Positions 44,630 through 53,655 of a stretch of 64,000 nt of DNA are shown one piece after another. Source of the stretch: Bacillus sp. 522_BSPC (lineage in GTDB: Bacteria > Bacillota > Bacilli > Bacillales > Cytobacillaceae); the NCBI RefSeq assembly GCF_001076885.1, contig NZ_JVDT01000161.1:1-64000 (forward strand), in the 5' to 3' direction. Under the pieces are notes generated by a model. That model ran no database searches, was not told where the DNA came from, and saw only the letters and a program-made list of their open reading frames with translations. Within the stretch, counting starts at the first letter, position 1. Every line of letters begins with the position of its first letter. A program made the position numbers and the translations under genes.

Positions 44630-44646
44630 AGGGGATGTGGGGGAGT

Positions 44647-46515
44647 ATGGCAGGTAATCGTTCATTTAAAGAATATGTGGCAGAAAGATTCTATAATAAA
44701 ATGTTTGCTGCCATACAGGATTTCACCGAAGAAAACTACGATGGCTTAGACTTACGGCTATACAGAGTTCAAAACATCGGCGGCATTGAGTTATCAGATA
44801 TAGAAGTAAAGTTCGTATCTGTTAATGACTTACCGGACATGAAAATAGAATTTGATGTTGCTGTTGAAGCTGAATTCGAAGTCCGTGAATCAAATCATCG
44901 TTATGATGAATCAGAAAATTGTCGGCAATGGTTTATGCTGGAATGCTCAGGAGATTTGGATTGCAATTTGGATGATTTTTCAATCTCTAGTATAACTGAG
45001 TATACTAGCAAAAATAAGCAGCCGAAACCTATGTCAGACTCCCTTGTCCCTATCATTCATAAGGAACAACTAGAATCTGTTGCCACAGACTTCCTTAGAA
45101 GACATTACCCTGAAGCATTAAAAAACCCAATGGCAGTTGAGCCACAGGTGTTGGCAGAAAAAATGGGCCTTACAGTAGAAATGAGAGAGATTACAAAGGA
45201 TTTCTCTGTTTTTGGGCAGATATACTTTCACGACTGTGATGCAGAGTTTTATGATGAAGATAGCGATGAAATGGTACAGACCCATGTGAGTGGCCGTACA
45301 ATAATCGTGGATCCTAAAGCTTACTTCCTTCGTAACCTGGGATCAGTCAATAATACTATTGTGCATGAGTGTGTTCATTGGGACCAACATAGAAAAGCAT
45401 TTGAATTGGAACGGTTATATAATAGCAGTGCCACACGAATCAAGTGTCAGGTAGTCGGAGGTATAAAAGACAATACCAGAGATGCAACTGACTGGATGGA
45501 ATGGCAGGCGAATGCCCTCGCCCCAAAGATACAAATGCCACTTGCTATGTTTAAAACCCAAGCGTTCAAATTTATTAAGCAATTCAGTTCAGAACTGGGA
45601 ACATCTGAACTTATAGATGTAATGGAGCCAGTTATTGACGCCTTAGCAACGTTCTTCAGCGTATCTCGGACAGCAGCTAAAATTCGAATGATTGATGCTG
45701 GATACGAGGAAGCAATCGGAACTTTTACTTATATAGATGGTCGCTACGTCAAGCCACACAGATTTAAGAAGGGTGCGCTTGAAAGAAATCAGACCTTTTC
45801 TATAGGCGCCGAGGATGCTGCCATCCAAAGCATAACCAATCCAGAAATGGCCGCTCTAGTTAGAGACGGAAGTTATATATATGTAGATTCTCACTTTGTG
45901 CTAAACTATCCAAAATATTTAACACATGATATATTCGGACAAACGGTACTTACTGACTACGCACGAACCCATATGGAAGAGTGCTGCTTGGTTTTCGAGT
46001 TATCAGTCAAATCCGGGTGTAGGGAAAGATACTATACTGAATGTTTCCTCAACCGTGATAAGACATCAAATATAGATTTTGATATAAAGTATTGTAATGG
46101 TTTTGAGTATGCGGCTCCAGAAAAGAAGGCCCAATTACTAGCTGAAACAATAGCTGAAGAAATGCGAATCTATAATGAATTGCCAAATAGCTATACCAGC
46201 TCTCTCAAAATAGTACGTGAGTGGAAAAAAGTAACTTATAAAGAATTAGCAGAGAAAATATTGGTCAACGAGCGTACCATAAGACGAATCGTTAATGGTG
46301 AGGAACCGGGATCTATTAATTCCATTGTATTGATTTGCCTTGGACTTCATCTACCGCCAAATATTAGCAGTCATATAATTCGCAACTCACCATTTTCATT
46401 GAATTTCAATAATAACAGTCATATTTGGTATAACTTTGCATTAACTCACCTATATGCAAAATCGATGGATGAGATTAGAACGTTTTTACAGGAACATGGC
46501 GCAGAGCCATTATAA
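44647..46515 (+). CDS. Large IrrE/ImmA-like metalloprotease with C-terminal HTH
   Basis: A 622-residue protein following the nuclease gene by 17 bases. The metalloprotease motif HECVHWDQH (HExxH) is near residue 240, and the region before it (ALKNPMAVEPQVLAEKMGLTVEMREI) is the IrrE/ImmA fold. The first ~140 residues are of unknown type; a helix-turn-helix (VTYKELAEKILVNERTIRRIVNGE) is near 530-555. ImmA-like proteases cleave phage or ICE repressors; this one is much longer than ImmA (~130 residues). It could control the restriction operon or the element. ATG 44647 is chosen; ATG 44635 is also possible. Confidence 0.8.
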   Translation: MAGNRSFKEYVAERFYNKMFAAIQDFTEENYDGLDLRLYRVQNIGGIELSDIEVKFVSVNDLPDMKIEFDVAVEAEFEVRESNHRYDESENCRQWFMLECSGDLDCNLDDFSISSITEYTSKNKQPKPMSDSLVPIIHKEQLESVATDFLRRHYPEALKNPMAVEPQVLAEKMGLTVEMREITKDFSVFGQIYFHDCDAEFYDEDSDEMVQTHVSGRTIIVDPKAYFLRNLGSVNNTIVHECVHWDQHRKAFELERLYNSSATRIKCQVVGGIKDNTRDATDWMEWQANALAPKIQMPLAMFKTQAFKFIKQFSSELGTSELIDVMEPVIDALATFFSVSRTAAKIRMIDAGYEEAIGTFTYIDGRYVKPHRFKKGALERNQTFSIGAEDAAIQSITNPEMAALVRDGSYIYVDSHFVLNYPKYLTHDIFGQTVLTDYARTHMEECCLVFELSVKSGCRERYYTECFLNRDKTSNIDFDIKYCNGFEYAAPEKKAQLLAETIAEEMRIYNELPNSYTSSLKIVREWKKVTYKELAEKILVNERTIRRIVNGEEPGSINSIVLICLGLHLPPNISSHIIRNSPFSLNFNNNSHIWYNFALTHLYAKSMDEIRTFLQEHGAEPL

Positions 46516-46533
46516 AATTCAATAATATTTTTG

Positions 46534-46563
46534 AAAAAGCGGACACAGGATGTCCGCTTTTTA
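46534..46563 (+). terminator. Terminator 1 after the R-M cluster
   Basis: AAAAAGCGGACA and TGTCCGCTTTTT with a six-base loop. Confidence 0.9.
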
Positions 46564-46578
46564 GTTATTAACTAAGTA

Positions 46579-46622
46579 AGCCATACATGAATCCTTTTAA
46601 GGGTTTGTGTATGGCTTTTTTT
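46579..46622 (+). terminator. Terminator 2, tandem
   Basis: AGCCATACATGAATCC and GGGTTTGTGTATGGCT with a T-run. Two strong terminators in a row insulate the restriction cluster from the phage genes. 46623-46815 shows no gene. Confidence 0.85.
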
Positions 46623-46813
46623 ATTGTTGTTTTTAGGTGTTTTTGTTGGGAAAAGCGTCATTTTGAGCCTGAAATTAACGGGCATGAGGTGTCCGCCAAG
46701 GCTGTCCAATTCTCACCTACAATAATGATAGATGAAGGAAAGGTCCTTCGTAGTTAGCAAGAATTAGACCATTCCTCGTCTACAAAAAAATATCAAATGC
46801 CTGATTTGCAATA

Positions 46814-46960
46814 AGGGCAAAGGATACATATTGCTACGTTTCAGTCCGTTTAGGATTGTTATGCGTTGCAATAGAAGTACCTTACCTTGTTGCGCTCATT
46901 TTCAGGACAAAGGGTCTGTGTACTTCGAGGCACAGACCTATTTTTGTATCCTTTGCCGCC
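46814..46960 (+). ncRNA. Structured leader upstream of the phage sigma-like gene
   Basis: GGCAAAGGATACA (about 46816-46828) pairs perfectly over 13 bp with TGTATCCTTTGCC (about 46948-46960). Inside is a second stem, GGTCTGTG and CACAGACC, with an eight- to ten-base loop. No known riboswitch family is recognised. It may be an attenuator, as the inner stem is followed by ATTTTTG. Confidence 0.45.
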
Positions 46961-46998
46961 AATGCAGTCCGGCGGAAAGGATGCAAAATGAAAATTAG
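46861..46998 (+). CDS. Possible cysteine-rich leader protein
   Basis: A 45-residue frame: MRCNRSTLPCCAHF at the start and FCILCRQCSPAERM near the end, with six cysteines. TAGGA lies six bases before the ATG and the end overlaps the next start codon by 11 bases, as expected for translational coupling. It runs through the stems of the leader RNA, so it could be a regulatory peptide; but it may be only an open frame in a structured RNA. Confidence 0.4.
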   Translation: MRCNRSTLPCCAHFQDKGSVYFEAQTYFCILCRQCSPAERMQNEN

Positions 46999-47521
46999 AA
47001 TTATGTACGACAACAAACCTACCTATTTGGAGGTACCAGACGAGGACTGCACTGTAATGATTGATATGGACTATGAGGACAGGCTGTCCTGTGCCGAAGA
47101 TAAGGAAACTGTGACTCGACGTTCACCACAGGAGATTATGGACGAGCGTTTTAACAAGCCCGACTACAATAACTGGCATAAATTTGACAGACATAGAGGG
47201 ATGCCAAAAAAACCATTCCGTAAGGACGACGAATCCGAGGATGCAACGGATCATATGGACTATCTCCCCGATAATACCCATGAAGTGGCACGAATTAAAA
47301 AGGAAGATTATGAATATTACTGTGAGATTATTCGTTCCATTCTCAAGCCAAAACATTCAGAACCTTTTATTGCTGTATATCTTGATGGCATGACAATGAC
47401 TGAGTATGCAGAGCGTGAAGGTGTCAGTAAAAGCGCCATTTCACACCGTTTAAATACAGCCAAGAAGAATTTAAAAAAAGTTTTTCCAGAATCCTCAACT
47501 TTCCCCTCTTGCCACGGCTAA
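46988..47521 (+). CDS. Phage sigma-70-region-4-like protein
   Basis: A 177-residue protein. The last ~70 residues are like sigma factor region 4: PFIAVYLDGMTMTEYAEREGVSKSAISHRLNTAKKNLKK, a helix-turn-helix. The first half is acidic and without known motifs. Such proteins open the early operons of many Firmicute prophages and are called sigma-like or RNA polymerase subunit proteins; target promoters are unknown. GGAAAGGA precedes the ATG. Confidence 0.8.
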   Translation: MKIRIMYDNKPTYLEVPDEDCTVMIDMDYEDRLSCAEDKETVTRRSPQEIMDERFNKPDYNNWHKFDRHRGMPKKPFRKDDESEDATDHMDYLPDNTHEVARIKKEDYEYYCEIIRSILKPKHSEPFIAVYLDGMTMTEYAEREGVSKSAISHRLNTAKKNLKKVFPESSTFPSCHG

Positions 47522-47567
47522 TAGATAGAGGGCAGTACATAAACGCTCTCGGAAAGAGGTGAAGAAC

Positions 47568-47786
47568 ATGAAACACAACTTGAAAATCAGTGTTTCAAAA
47601 ACTCCACAGTCTGGCGGGATTGTAACTTGCCGTAATGTCACCATAAGGGAGCGCTTCCTTCGTTTCTTACTTGGTGATAAGCAGAAGCTGACTATTCTTG
47701 TTCCGGGTGACACCGTACAGGAACTCGCCATCAGTGAGATTAAGGAGGGGGGATTAAACCATGAGCAAAATCAAACTACTTCTTGA
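47568..47786 (+). CDS. Small conserved phage protein
   Basis: A 72-residue protein: a basic first part (LKISVSKTPQSGGIVTCRNVTIRERFLRFLLGDKQKLTILVPGDTV) and a short tail that overlaps the next gene by 26 bases. The family is common in phages of this layout but has no known function. AGAGGTG is seven bases before the ATG at 47568. Confidence 0.7.
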   Translation: MKHNLKISVSKTPQSGGIVTCRNVTIRERFLRFLLGDKQKLTILVPGDTVQELAISEIKEGGLNHEQNQTTS

Positions 47787-48084
47787 TGTGGTTTCTGATA
47801 TGCGCTCTTTGGCAGACAGCATACAAGCGGTTGCTGATGCAATGGCGGGTAGTGAGCCTGTCGAAGCAAAAGAACCGACCACAACTGTAAAAGAGCCAGA
47901 ACCAAAGAAAAAGGAAATCACTCTAGAGGAAGTCAGAGCAAAACTCGCTGAGAAGAGTCAAGCTGGTCTTACTGACCAAGTGAGAGAAATCATCCAAAAA
48001 TACGGTGGCTCTAAATTAAGCGAAGTTGACCCGAAACATTATGCAGATATGTTGAAAGATGAGGAGGTACTAGGTAATGAGTGA
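47761..48084 (+). CDS. Small acidic/basic phage protein
   Basis: A 107-residue protein. The N-terminus is helical (LLLDVVSDMRSLADSIQAVADAM), the middle is rich in Lys, Glu and Pro, and the C-terminus (VRAKLAEKSQAGLTDQVREIIQKYGGSKLSEVDPKHYADML) looks like a small DNA-binding helical domain often (mis)named rRNA biogenesis protein Rrp5. AAGGAGG precedes the ATG. It overlaps the nuclease gene by eight bases. Confidence 0.75.
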   Translation: MSKIKLLLDVVSDMRSLADSIQAVADAMAGSEPVEAKEPTTTVKEPEPKKKEITLEEVRAKLAEKSQAGLTDQVREIIQKYGGSKLSEVDPKHYADMLKDEEVLGNE

Positions 48085-49225
48085 TCACGCAGTACTTTCC
48101 GCATCGGGGTCCCATAGGTGGCTTAATTGCCTTCCTTCTGCAAGATTGGAACTGGAATTTGAAAATAGTGAATCCAATGCAGCCGCTGAAGGTACCGCCG
48201 CTCATGCTCTCTGTGAACATAAACTTAAAAAAGCACTTCACATGAGAAGTAAACGGCCAGTCTCGGTGTATAACTCTGATGAAATGGAAGAACACAGCGA
48301 TGCCTATGTGGAATTTGTAATGGAGCAGCTTGAACTGGCGAAACAAAGCTGTACGGACCCGTTAATACTTATTGAACAACGTCTTGATTTTTCTTGCTAT
48401 GTACCCCAGGGGTTCGGAACTGGTGATTGCATCATTATTGGCGATAAAAAGCTTCATATTATCGATTTTAAGTATGGCATGGGAGTGTTAGTAGATGCAG
48501 TGGAAAACCCGCAGATGAAATTGTATGCCCTTGGTGCTTTAGAAATCTACGATAGCTTGTACGATATCGAGGAGGTTTCCATGACCATCTTCCAACCCCG
48601 CAGGGAAAATGTCAGCACATGGACAATCCCGGTAAAGGAATTAAAGGACTGGGCAGAAAATGAACTGAAACCAAAGGCGAAAAAGGCCTATGACGGTGAA
48701 GGTGAATATCTGACCGGTGAGTGGTGTACTTTCTGCCGAGCGGCTGTTAAATGCCGTGCAAGGGCTGAAGAAAAGCTGAAATTAGCACAGATGGAGTTTA
48801 AACTGCCACCCCTACTTCTGGACTCCGAAATTGAAGAAGTTCTTTCTAAACTGTCTGACCTTACAAAGTGGGCAAATGAAATCATTGCTTATGCCACGGA
48901 TGCTGCTGTTAATCACGGGAAAGAGTGGCACGGTTTTAAGGTAGTCGAGGGCAGGTCTATCCGTAAATATAAAGACGAAGAGGCTGTGGCTGAAGTAGCC
49001 AAGGCAAATGGCTATAAGGATATCTATCGTCAGAGTCTCATTACCCTTACGGAAATGCAGAAGCTGATGGGTAAAAAGAAATTTGAGCAAATTCTCGGTG
49101 GTCTCATACATAAACCACCGGGCAAGCCAATGCTGGTTCCAAATTCGGATAAGCGGCCAGCTATGAATATATCAAACGTAAAAAACGAATTTAACGAAAT
49201 AACGGAGGAATTGGAATATGAATAA
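48077..49225 (+). CDS. DUF2800 phage nuclease (RecB/Cas4-like)
   Basis: A 382-residue protein of the DUF2800 family with a PD-(D/E)xK core: SGSHRWLNCLPSA at the N-terminus, GTGDCIIIGDKKLHIIDFKYG near residue 113-133 (catalytic D...DxK), and a late cysteine set (GEWCTFCRAAVKCRAR) that resembles the iron-sulfur clasp of Cas4/AddB nucleases. Likely a recombination exonuclease working with the next gene's single-strand-binding protein. Overlaps both neighbours by eight bases. Confidence 0.85.
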   Translation: MSDHAVLSASGSHRWLNCLPSARLELEFENSESNAAAEGTAAHALCEHKLKKALHMRSKRPVSVYNSDEMEEHSDAYVEFVMEQLELAKQSCTDPLILIEQRLDFSCYVPQGFGTGDCIIIGDKKLHIIDFKYGMGVLVDAVENPQMKLYALGALEIYDSLYDIEEVSMTIFQPRRENVSTWTIPVKELKDWAENELKPKAKKAYDGEGEYLTGEWCTFCRAAVKCRARAEEKLKLAQMEFKLPPLLLDSEIEEVLSKLSDLTKWANEIIAYATDAAVNHGKEWHGFKVVEGRSIRKYKDEEAVAEVAKANGYKDIYRQSLITLTEMQKLMGKKKFEQILGGLIHKPPGKPMLVPNSDKRPAMNISNVKNEFNEITEELEYE

Positions 49226-49766
49226 TCAAAACAGAACTAAGGTTGTTACAAGCGTCAACACACGTCTTAGCTACTTTCACGGCTGGGAGCCGGTATCCAT
49301 CAATGGCGGAGCGGAAAAGTACAGCGTATCCGTATTGATTCCCAAAACAGATAAGGAAACCATCAATGCTATCAATGCAGCAGTAGATGCAGCCATTGAA
49401 GAGGGCATTGCAAAGTTTGGTGGTAAAAAGCCGAATAAGGCGGCTATTAAACTGCCACTTCGAGATGGTGACGTAGAACGTGATGACGAGGCTTACAAAG
49501 GACATTACTTTGTAAATGCCAACAGCAAGACTCCACCCCAAATAGTAGATAAAGCGGTTAGACCTATCCTGGATCGTAACGAGGTTTACAGCGGTTGTTA
49601 TGCAAGAGTATCCCTAAATTTCTACGCTTTTAACTCTAATGGCAATAAGGGTGTAGCATGTGGTCTTGGCAACATCCAGAAGATAAGAGATGGAGAGCCT
49701 TTAGGCGGAAGAACCAATGCAGCTGATGACTTCACAACTATTGAAGATGATGATTTTCTAGCATAA
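49218..49766 (+). CDS. DUF2815 single-stranded-DNA-binding protein
   Basis: A 182-residue protein of the DUF2815 family, phage ssDNA-binding proteins with an OB fold (gp2.5-like). The end is strongly acidic (DDFTTIEDDDFLA), as in SSB tails that recruit partners. It sits between the DUF2800 nuclease and the polymerase, which supports a role in phage replication or annealing. GGAGG precedes the ATG. Confidence 0.85.
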   Translation: MNNQNRTKVVTSVNTRLSYFHGWEPVSINGGAEKYSVSVLIPKTDKETINAINAAVDAAIEEGIAKFGGKKPNKAAIKLPLRDGDVERDDEAYKGHYFVNANSKTPPQIVDKAVRPILDRNEVYSGCYARVSLNFYAFNSNGNKGVACGLGNIQKIRDGEPLGGRTNAADDFTTIEDDDFLA

Positions 49767-49772
49767 AGAATA

Positions 49773-49821
49773 AATACAAACGAGGTGGTGGAGGTTGTTC
49801 TTCTGCCACCTCGTTTGTATT
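49773..49821 (+). terminator. Very strong hairpin between ssb-like gene and polymerase
   Basis: AATACAAACGAGGTGG and its exact complement (16 bp) with a 17-base loop. No long T-run follows on either strand, so it may be a partial terminator or an mRNA end-protector that sets the ratio of upstream to downstream products. Confidence 0.6.
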
Positions 49822-49838
49822 GGAAGGGGCGGTAATAC

Positions 49839-51773
49839 ATGAATTCTATTTCTATTGATATTGAAACATTTAGTAGTGCCAATCTTCAAAAGTCTGGAGT
49901 TTACCGTTATGCCGAGAGTGATGATTTTGAAATTCTACTATTTGGCTATTCGGTAGATTCTGGTGAAGTACAAGTTGTTGATCTTGCCTGCGGAGAGGAA
50001 ATCCCAGCTGAAATTATAAACGCACTTATGGATGATTCCGTTACAAAGTGGGCTTTCAATGCAATGTTTGAGCGTGTGTGTCTATCAAAATGGCTTAACC
50101 TTACTGAATATCTTGACCCCGCATCCTGGAAATGTTCCATGATATGGTCGGCATATATGGGACTTCCTCTTTCTTTGGAGGGAGTCGGTGCAGTTCTAGG
50201 TTTGGAGAAACAAAAGCTAACAGAGGGTAAAGACCTCATCAAATATTTCTGTACACCTTGCTCCCCTACAAAATCTAATGGTGGTCGAGTTCGTAATTTA
50301 CCAGAACACGACATGGATAAATGGGAGCGGTTTAAAGTATATAACATTCGCGATGTGGAATCCGAGATGTCAATACAACAGAAATTATCCAAGTTTCAAG
50401 TACCAGAGAACATCTGGGAGGAATATCATCTCGACCAGGTAATCAATGATCGTGGCATTGCCATTGACATGACTTTCGTAAAACAGGCTGTAGAGATGGA
50501 TGAACATTCTCGTGAAAAGCTAATGGCTACGATGCAAGATATAACTAATTTGGAGAATCCAAACTCTGTACAACAAATGAAAGACTGGCTTGCCGACAAT
50601 GGGCTAGAAACAGATACCCTTGGTAAAAAAGCGGTTGCTGAGATGTTAAAGACGGCTCCTGAACCACTAGGCACTGTTTTGGAACTTCGCCAGCAGCTTG
50701 CAAAATCATCGGTGAAAAAATACACGGCAATGGAAAATGCGGTATGTAGTGACGGTCGTGCAAGAGGAATGTTTCAGTTTTACGGAGCCAACAGAACCGG
50801 CAGATTCTCTGGCAGGCTGATTCAGTTGCAAAATCTCCCCCAAAACCATATGCCCGATTTGGAACAGGCTCGTGCTTTAGTTCGAAGCGGAAACTTTGAT
50901 GCTCTTACTTTACTCTATGATTCAATCCCAGAGGTACTGTCGGAACTTATCCGTACTGCTTTTATACCGCGAGAAGGTATGAAGTTCATTGTGGCAGATT
51001 TTTCAGCGATTGAGGCTCGCGTCATTGCTTGGCTTGCAAGTGAAAAATGGAGAATAGATGTATTCCAAAACGGCGGTGACATCTACTGTGCCAGTGCCTC
51101 TCAGATGTTTAATGTACCTGTTGAGAAGCATGGTGTGAATGGCCATCTTCGTCAGAAAGGGAAAATTGCCGAACTTGCTCTCGGTTATGGCGGATCGGTT
51201 GGGGCATTAAAATCAATGGGAGCTTTAGAGATGGGGATTGAAGAAGAGGAACTTCAGCTTCTTGTAACGGCTTGGAGACAATCCAATCCCAATATTACAA
51301 AACTGTGGTGGGATGTTGACCGAGCAGTAAAAACTTGTGTTAAGCAGAAAACTCCTACAGAAACACACGGTATTAAATTTATATATCAAAGTGGAATGCT
51401 CTTTATTGTCCTTCCTTCCGGCAGGCGGCTTTCCTATGTAAAACCTCGTATGGGAGAGAACGTATTTGGTGGTGAGTCAGTTACTTATGAAGGTATCGGC
51501 GGGACAAAGAAATGGGAAAGAATCGAAAGCTACGGTCCCAAATTTGTAGAGAATATTGTTCAAGCAATCAGTCGTGACATTTTGTGTCATGCCATGCAGA
51601 CATTAAAGAATTGTTCCATTGTGGCCCATGTACACGATGAAATTATCATCGAGGCGGAAATGGGTATGTCAATTTCTGCTGTCTGTGAGCAAATGGCAAG
51701 GACACCAACCTGGGCGAATGGTCTGTTACTCAGTGCTGATGGCTATGAGTGTCAGTTTTATCAAAAAGATTAA
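49839..51773 (+). CDS. Phage DNA polymerase, family A
   Basis: A 644-residue replicative polymerase. The 3'-5' exonuclease domain has SIDIETFSS at residues 4-12 and YNIRDVESE near 168. The polymerase domain has the family A motifs: DFSAIEARVIAW near 386 (motif A), GKIAELALGYGG near 441 (motif B), and VHDEIIIEAE near 597 (motif C). All catalytic residues are present. AAGGGGCGG precedes the ATG. Cargo DNA has been inserted behind it. Confidence 0.95.
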   Translation: MNSISIDIETFSSANLQKSGVYRYAESDDFEILLFGYSVDSGEVQVVDLACGEEIPAEIINALMDDSVTKWAFNAMFERVCLSKWLNLTEYLDPASWKCSMIWSAYMGLPLSLEGVGAVLGLEKQKLTEGKDLIKYFCTPCSPTKSNGGRVRNLPEHDMDKWERFKVYNIRDVESEMSIQQKLSKFQVPENIWEEYHLDQVINDRGIAIDMTFVKQAVEMDEHSREKLMATMQDITNLENPNSVQQMKDWLADNGLETDTLGKKAVAEMLKTAPEPLGTVLELRQQLAKSSVKKYTAMENAVCSDGRARGMFQFYGANRTGRFSGRLIQLQNLPQNHMPDLEQARALVRSGNFDALTLLYDSIPEVLSELIRTAFIPREGMKFIVADFSAIEARVIAWLASEKWRIDVFQNGGDIYCASASQMFNVPVEKHGVNGHLRQKGKIAELALGYGGSVGALKSMGALEMGIEEEELQLLVTAWRQSNPNITKLWWDVDRAVKTCVKQKTPTETHGIKFIYQSGMLFIVLPSGRRLSYVKPRMGENVFGGESVTYEGIGGTKKWERIESYGPKFVENIVQAISRDILCHAMQTLKNCSIVAHVHDEIIIEAEMGMSISAVCEQMARTPTWANGLLLSADGYECQFYQKD

Positions 51774-51836
51774 ATTAATTGGTAATCGGATAATCGTGTG
51801 GGAGGAGGTTAAAAGACCTTCAATTTTTAAATAATG

Positions 51837-51884
51837 AAAACAGGATAGCACTTATTTTATGACCGGTACGTGCTATCTTGTTTG
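51837..51884 (+). terminator. Terminator after the phage polymerase
   Basis: AAAACAGGATAGCAC and GTGCTATCTTGTTTG form a 14-15-bp stem followed by T-rich sequence. Between the polymerase stop and this stem, GGGAGGAGG at 51800-51808 looks like a ribosome binding site without a gene. Confidence 0.8.
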
Positions 51885-51978
51885 TTTAATAAACGCTCCA
51901 TTTTTGTGGAATAAAGGGTTAAAATTCGAATCTTGAAGAAATATAGTGAAAGAACCGATTTTGACTCCTCTCTCTATA

Positions 51979-51986
51979 AAGTTAAT
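51979..51986 (+). repeat. Target-site duplication, left
   Basis: AAGTTAAT directly left of the transposon end; the same eight bases follow its right end at 54883-54890. Confidence 0.9.
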
Positions 51987-52076
51987 GGCTCTGTTAAAGG
52001 TTGATGTTGAAAATTGATTACCTTCAAAAAAGTAGTTATAATAAGAACAAACATTCTTATTTGGAGGGTCCAAAGG

Positions 52077-53105
52077 ATGAGTAAAGCGTTTAGCAATTTA
52101 TTAAAACATATCGATAAATTATCGCATACAGATAAAGAACGAGTGTTTCAATGGGTAAAACACTATGTTGAACCTTCTTTAACTGTTGATGGTCGCTTAA
52201 TCGATGAAATGCGGGAAGTACGTTATAAAGAAGGTTTTGAATGCCCTCATTGCACTTCAGAACACATTAATCGATTCGGTAAAGTTAATGGTCGCCAACG
52301 ATATCGCTGTAAGGCTTGTCGTAAAACGTTTATGGATACTACAAATACAATTCTTTATCGCACTCGAAAAGGTAATGAATGGATTACTTTTGTTGAATGT
52401 ATGTTTAAAGGATATTCCTTGCGTAAATCAGCAAAAATTGTGGGCGTTACTTGGGTTACATTATTCTATTGGAGACATAAGCTGTTATCAGCTCTTAAAC
52501 AAATGGGTTTTGAACAATTTGATGGTATCGTTGAAGTGGACGAGACTTATTTTTTGTATTCTCAAAAAGGTCAACGTGGCATTAGTGAACGTAAACCACG
52601 TAAGCGAGGCGGTAAATCAACACTAAGAGGAGTTAGTAAGGAACAAGTCTGTGTTCTAGTTGCTAGAGACCGAACAAAAGCAACAGTTTCAAAGGTAGCC
52701 TGTATGGGGCGTGTTGTTAAAACCAAAGTTGATGGTATGATTGGGTCTAAACTAACACCTAATAATGTACTTGTAACAGACGCTTGGAGAGCCTATAAAA
52801 CCTATGCAGATGAAAGAGGGATAGAACATTATCGCATTAAGTCTGACGATGGAAAACACGTTATTAAAGGCTTATACCATATCCAAAATGTAAATGGACT
52901 CCATTCACGTTTAAAACATTGGATACATCGTTTTAAAGGTGTTGCTTCTAAATACCTTGATAATTACCTTGCTTGGTTTTTATTAGTAGATAGTCATAGC
53001 AATGAAAGTACAAAACACAATATCAAAGAATTACTTTTGACATCCTTTGTTTTTGAAATGACAGAAACCTATCGAAGTTTAAGGCTATCGAAATTCAATA
53101 TGTAA
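52077..53105 (+). CDS. IS1595-family transposase
   Basis: A 342-residue transposase. A zinc ribbon (FECPHCTSEHINRFG...RYRCKACRKTF) at ~52-85 is followed by an HTH region (YSLRKSAKIVGVTWVTLFYWRHKLL) and a DDE-type core: EVDETYF near 153, VTDAWRAYKTY near 231, and NGLHSRLKHWIHRFKGVASKYLDNYLAWF near 278, where Asn takes the place of the last Glu, as in the DDN(K) members of IS1595. GGAGGG lies ten bases before the ATG. Complete, no frameshift. Confidence 0.94.
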   Translation: MSKAFSNLLKHIDKLSHTDKERVFQWVKHYVEPSLTVDGRLIDEMREVRYKEGFECPHCTSEHINRFGKVNGRQRYRCKACRKTFMDTTNTILYRTRKGNEWITFVECMFKGYSLRKSAKIVGVTWVTLFYWRHKLLSALKQMGFEQFDGIVEVDETYFLYSQKGQRGISERKPRKRGGKSTLRGVSKEQVCVLVARDRTKATVSKVACMGRVVKTKVDGMIGSKLTPNNVLVTDAWRAYKTYADERGIEHYRIKSDDGKHVIKGLYHIQNVNGLHSRLKHWIHRFKGVASKYLDNYLAWFLLVDSHSNESTKHNIKELLLTSFVFEMTETYRSLRLSKFNM

Positions 53106-53240
53106 TGCTTATTTGACTGTTAGGGTGACTAAATCAAAATAGAGTTCTGGCAAATTTTTGCGGATTTACAACGTTAAACAATAAAGTTTACAAACGACAC
53201 TTTGGGAATATTTTTGAAGGTGTTTTAGTAATGCATCGAG

Positions 53241-53300
53241 AAAAAAATATCACAATAGCTCTCAATTTCAAAAGGTAGAGTGCTACTGTGATTTTTATTT
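53241..53300. terminator. Bidirectional terminator transposase/SMR operon
   Basis: AATATCACAATAGC and GCTACTGTGATTTTTATT with one mismatch, between convergent units. Confidence 0.75.
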
Positions 53301-53643
53301 AACTTGATTTTACAACTGGTTCCTCTTGATTTGAAAAGTTTAAAATCACAACGCCCACGATAATTAGTAGAATCGCAGACACCTTTAACAATCCTAATGG
53401 TTCATCCCAAATAAGGAATCCAACAAAGGCTGTAAGAGCTGTACCTACACCCGCCCACACCGAGTAAGCAACGCTTAGCGACATTCCTCGTAAGGTTAAC
53501 CCTAAAAATGTGAATGATAATAAATAACCAGCAACTGAGCCTATTGATGGTAATAAGACTGTAAATCCTTCTGAATATTTCATCATTGTTGTGCCAAATA
53601 CCTCTGTAACAATCGCTAATACTAAATATATATATTTTGCCAC
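53299..53643 (-). CDS. Small multidrug resistance (SMR) efflux subunit
   Basis: A 114-residue protein with four membrane segments. The essential glutamate is Glu14 (LAIVTEVFGTTMMK), and the W/Y-rich loop SVAYSVWAGVGTALTAFVG is typical of QacC/EmrE-type drug/proton antiporters. It is paired with a second SMR gene, so it may work as a heterodimer like EbrAB or YkkCD. It starts at GTG with AAGGGG upstream. Confidence 0.92.
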   Translation of the reverse strand: MAKYIYLVLAIVTEVFGTTMMKYSEGFTVLLPSIGSVAGYLLSFTFLGLTLRGMSLSVAYSVWAGVGTALTAFVGFLIWDEPLGLLKVSAILLIIVGVVILNFSNQEEPVVKSS

Positions 53644-53655
53644 GAATACAACCCC

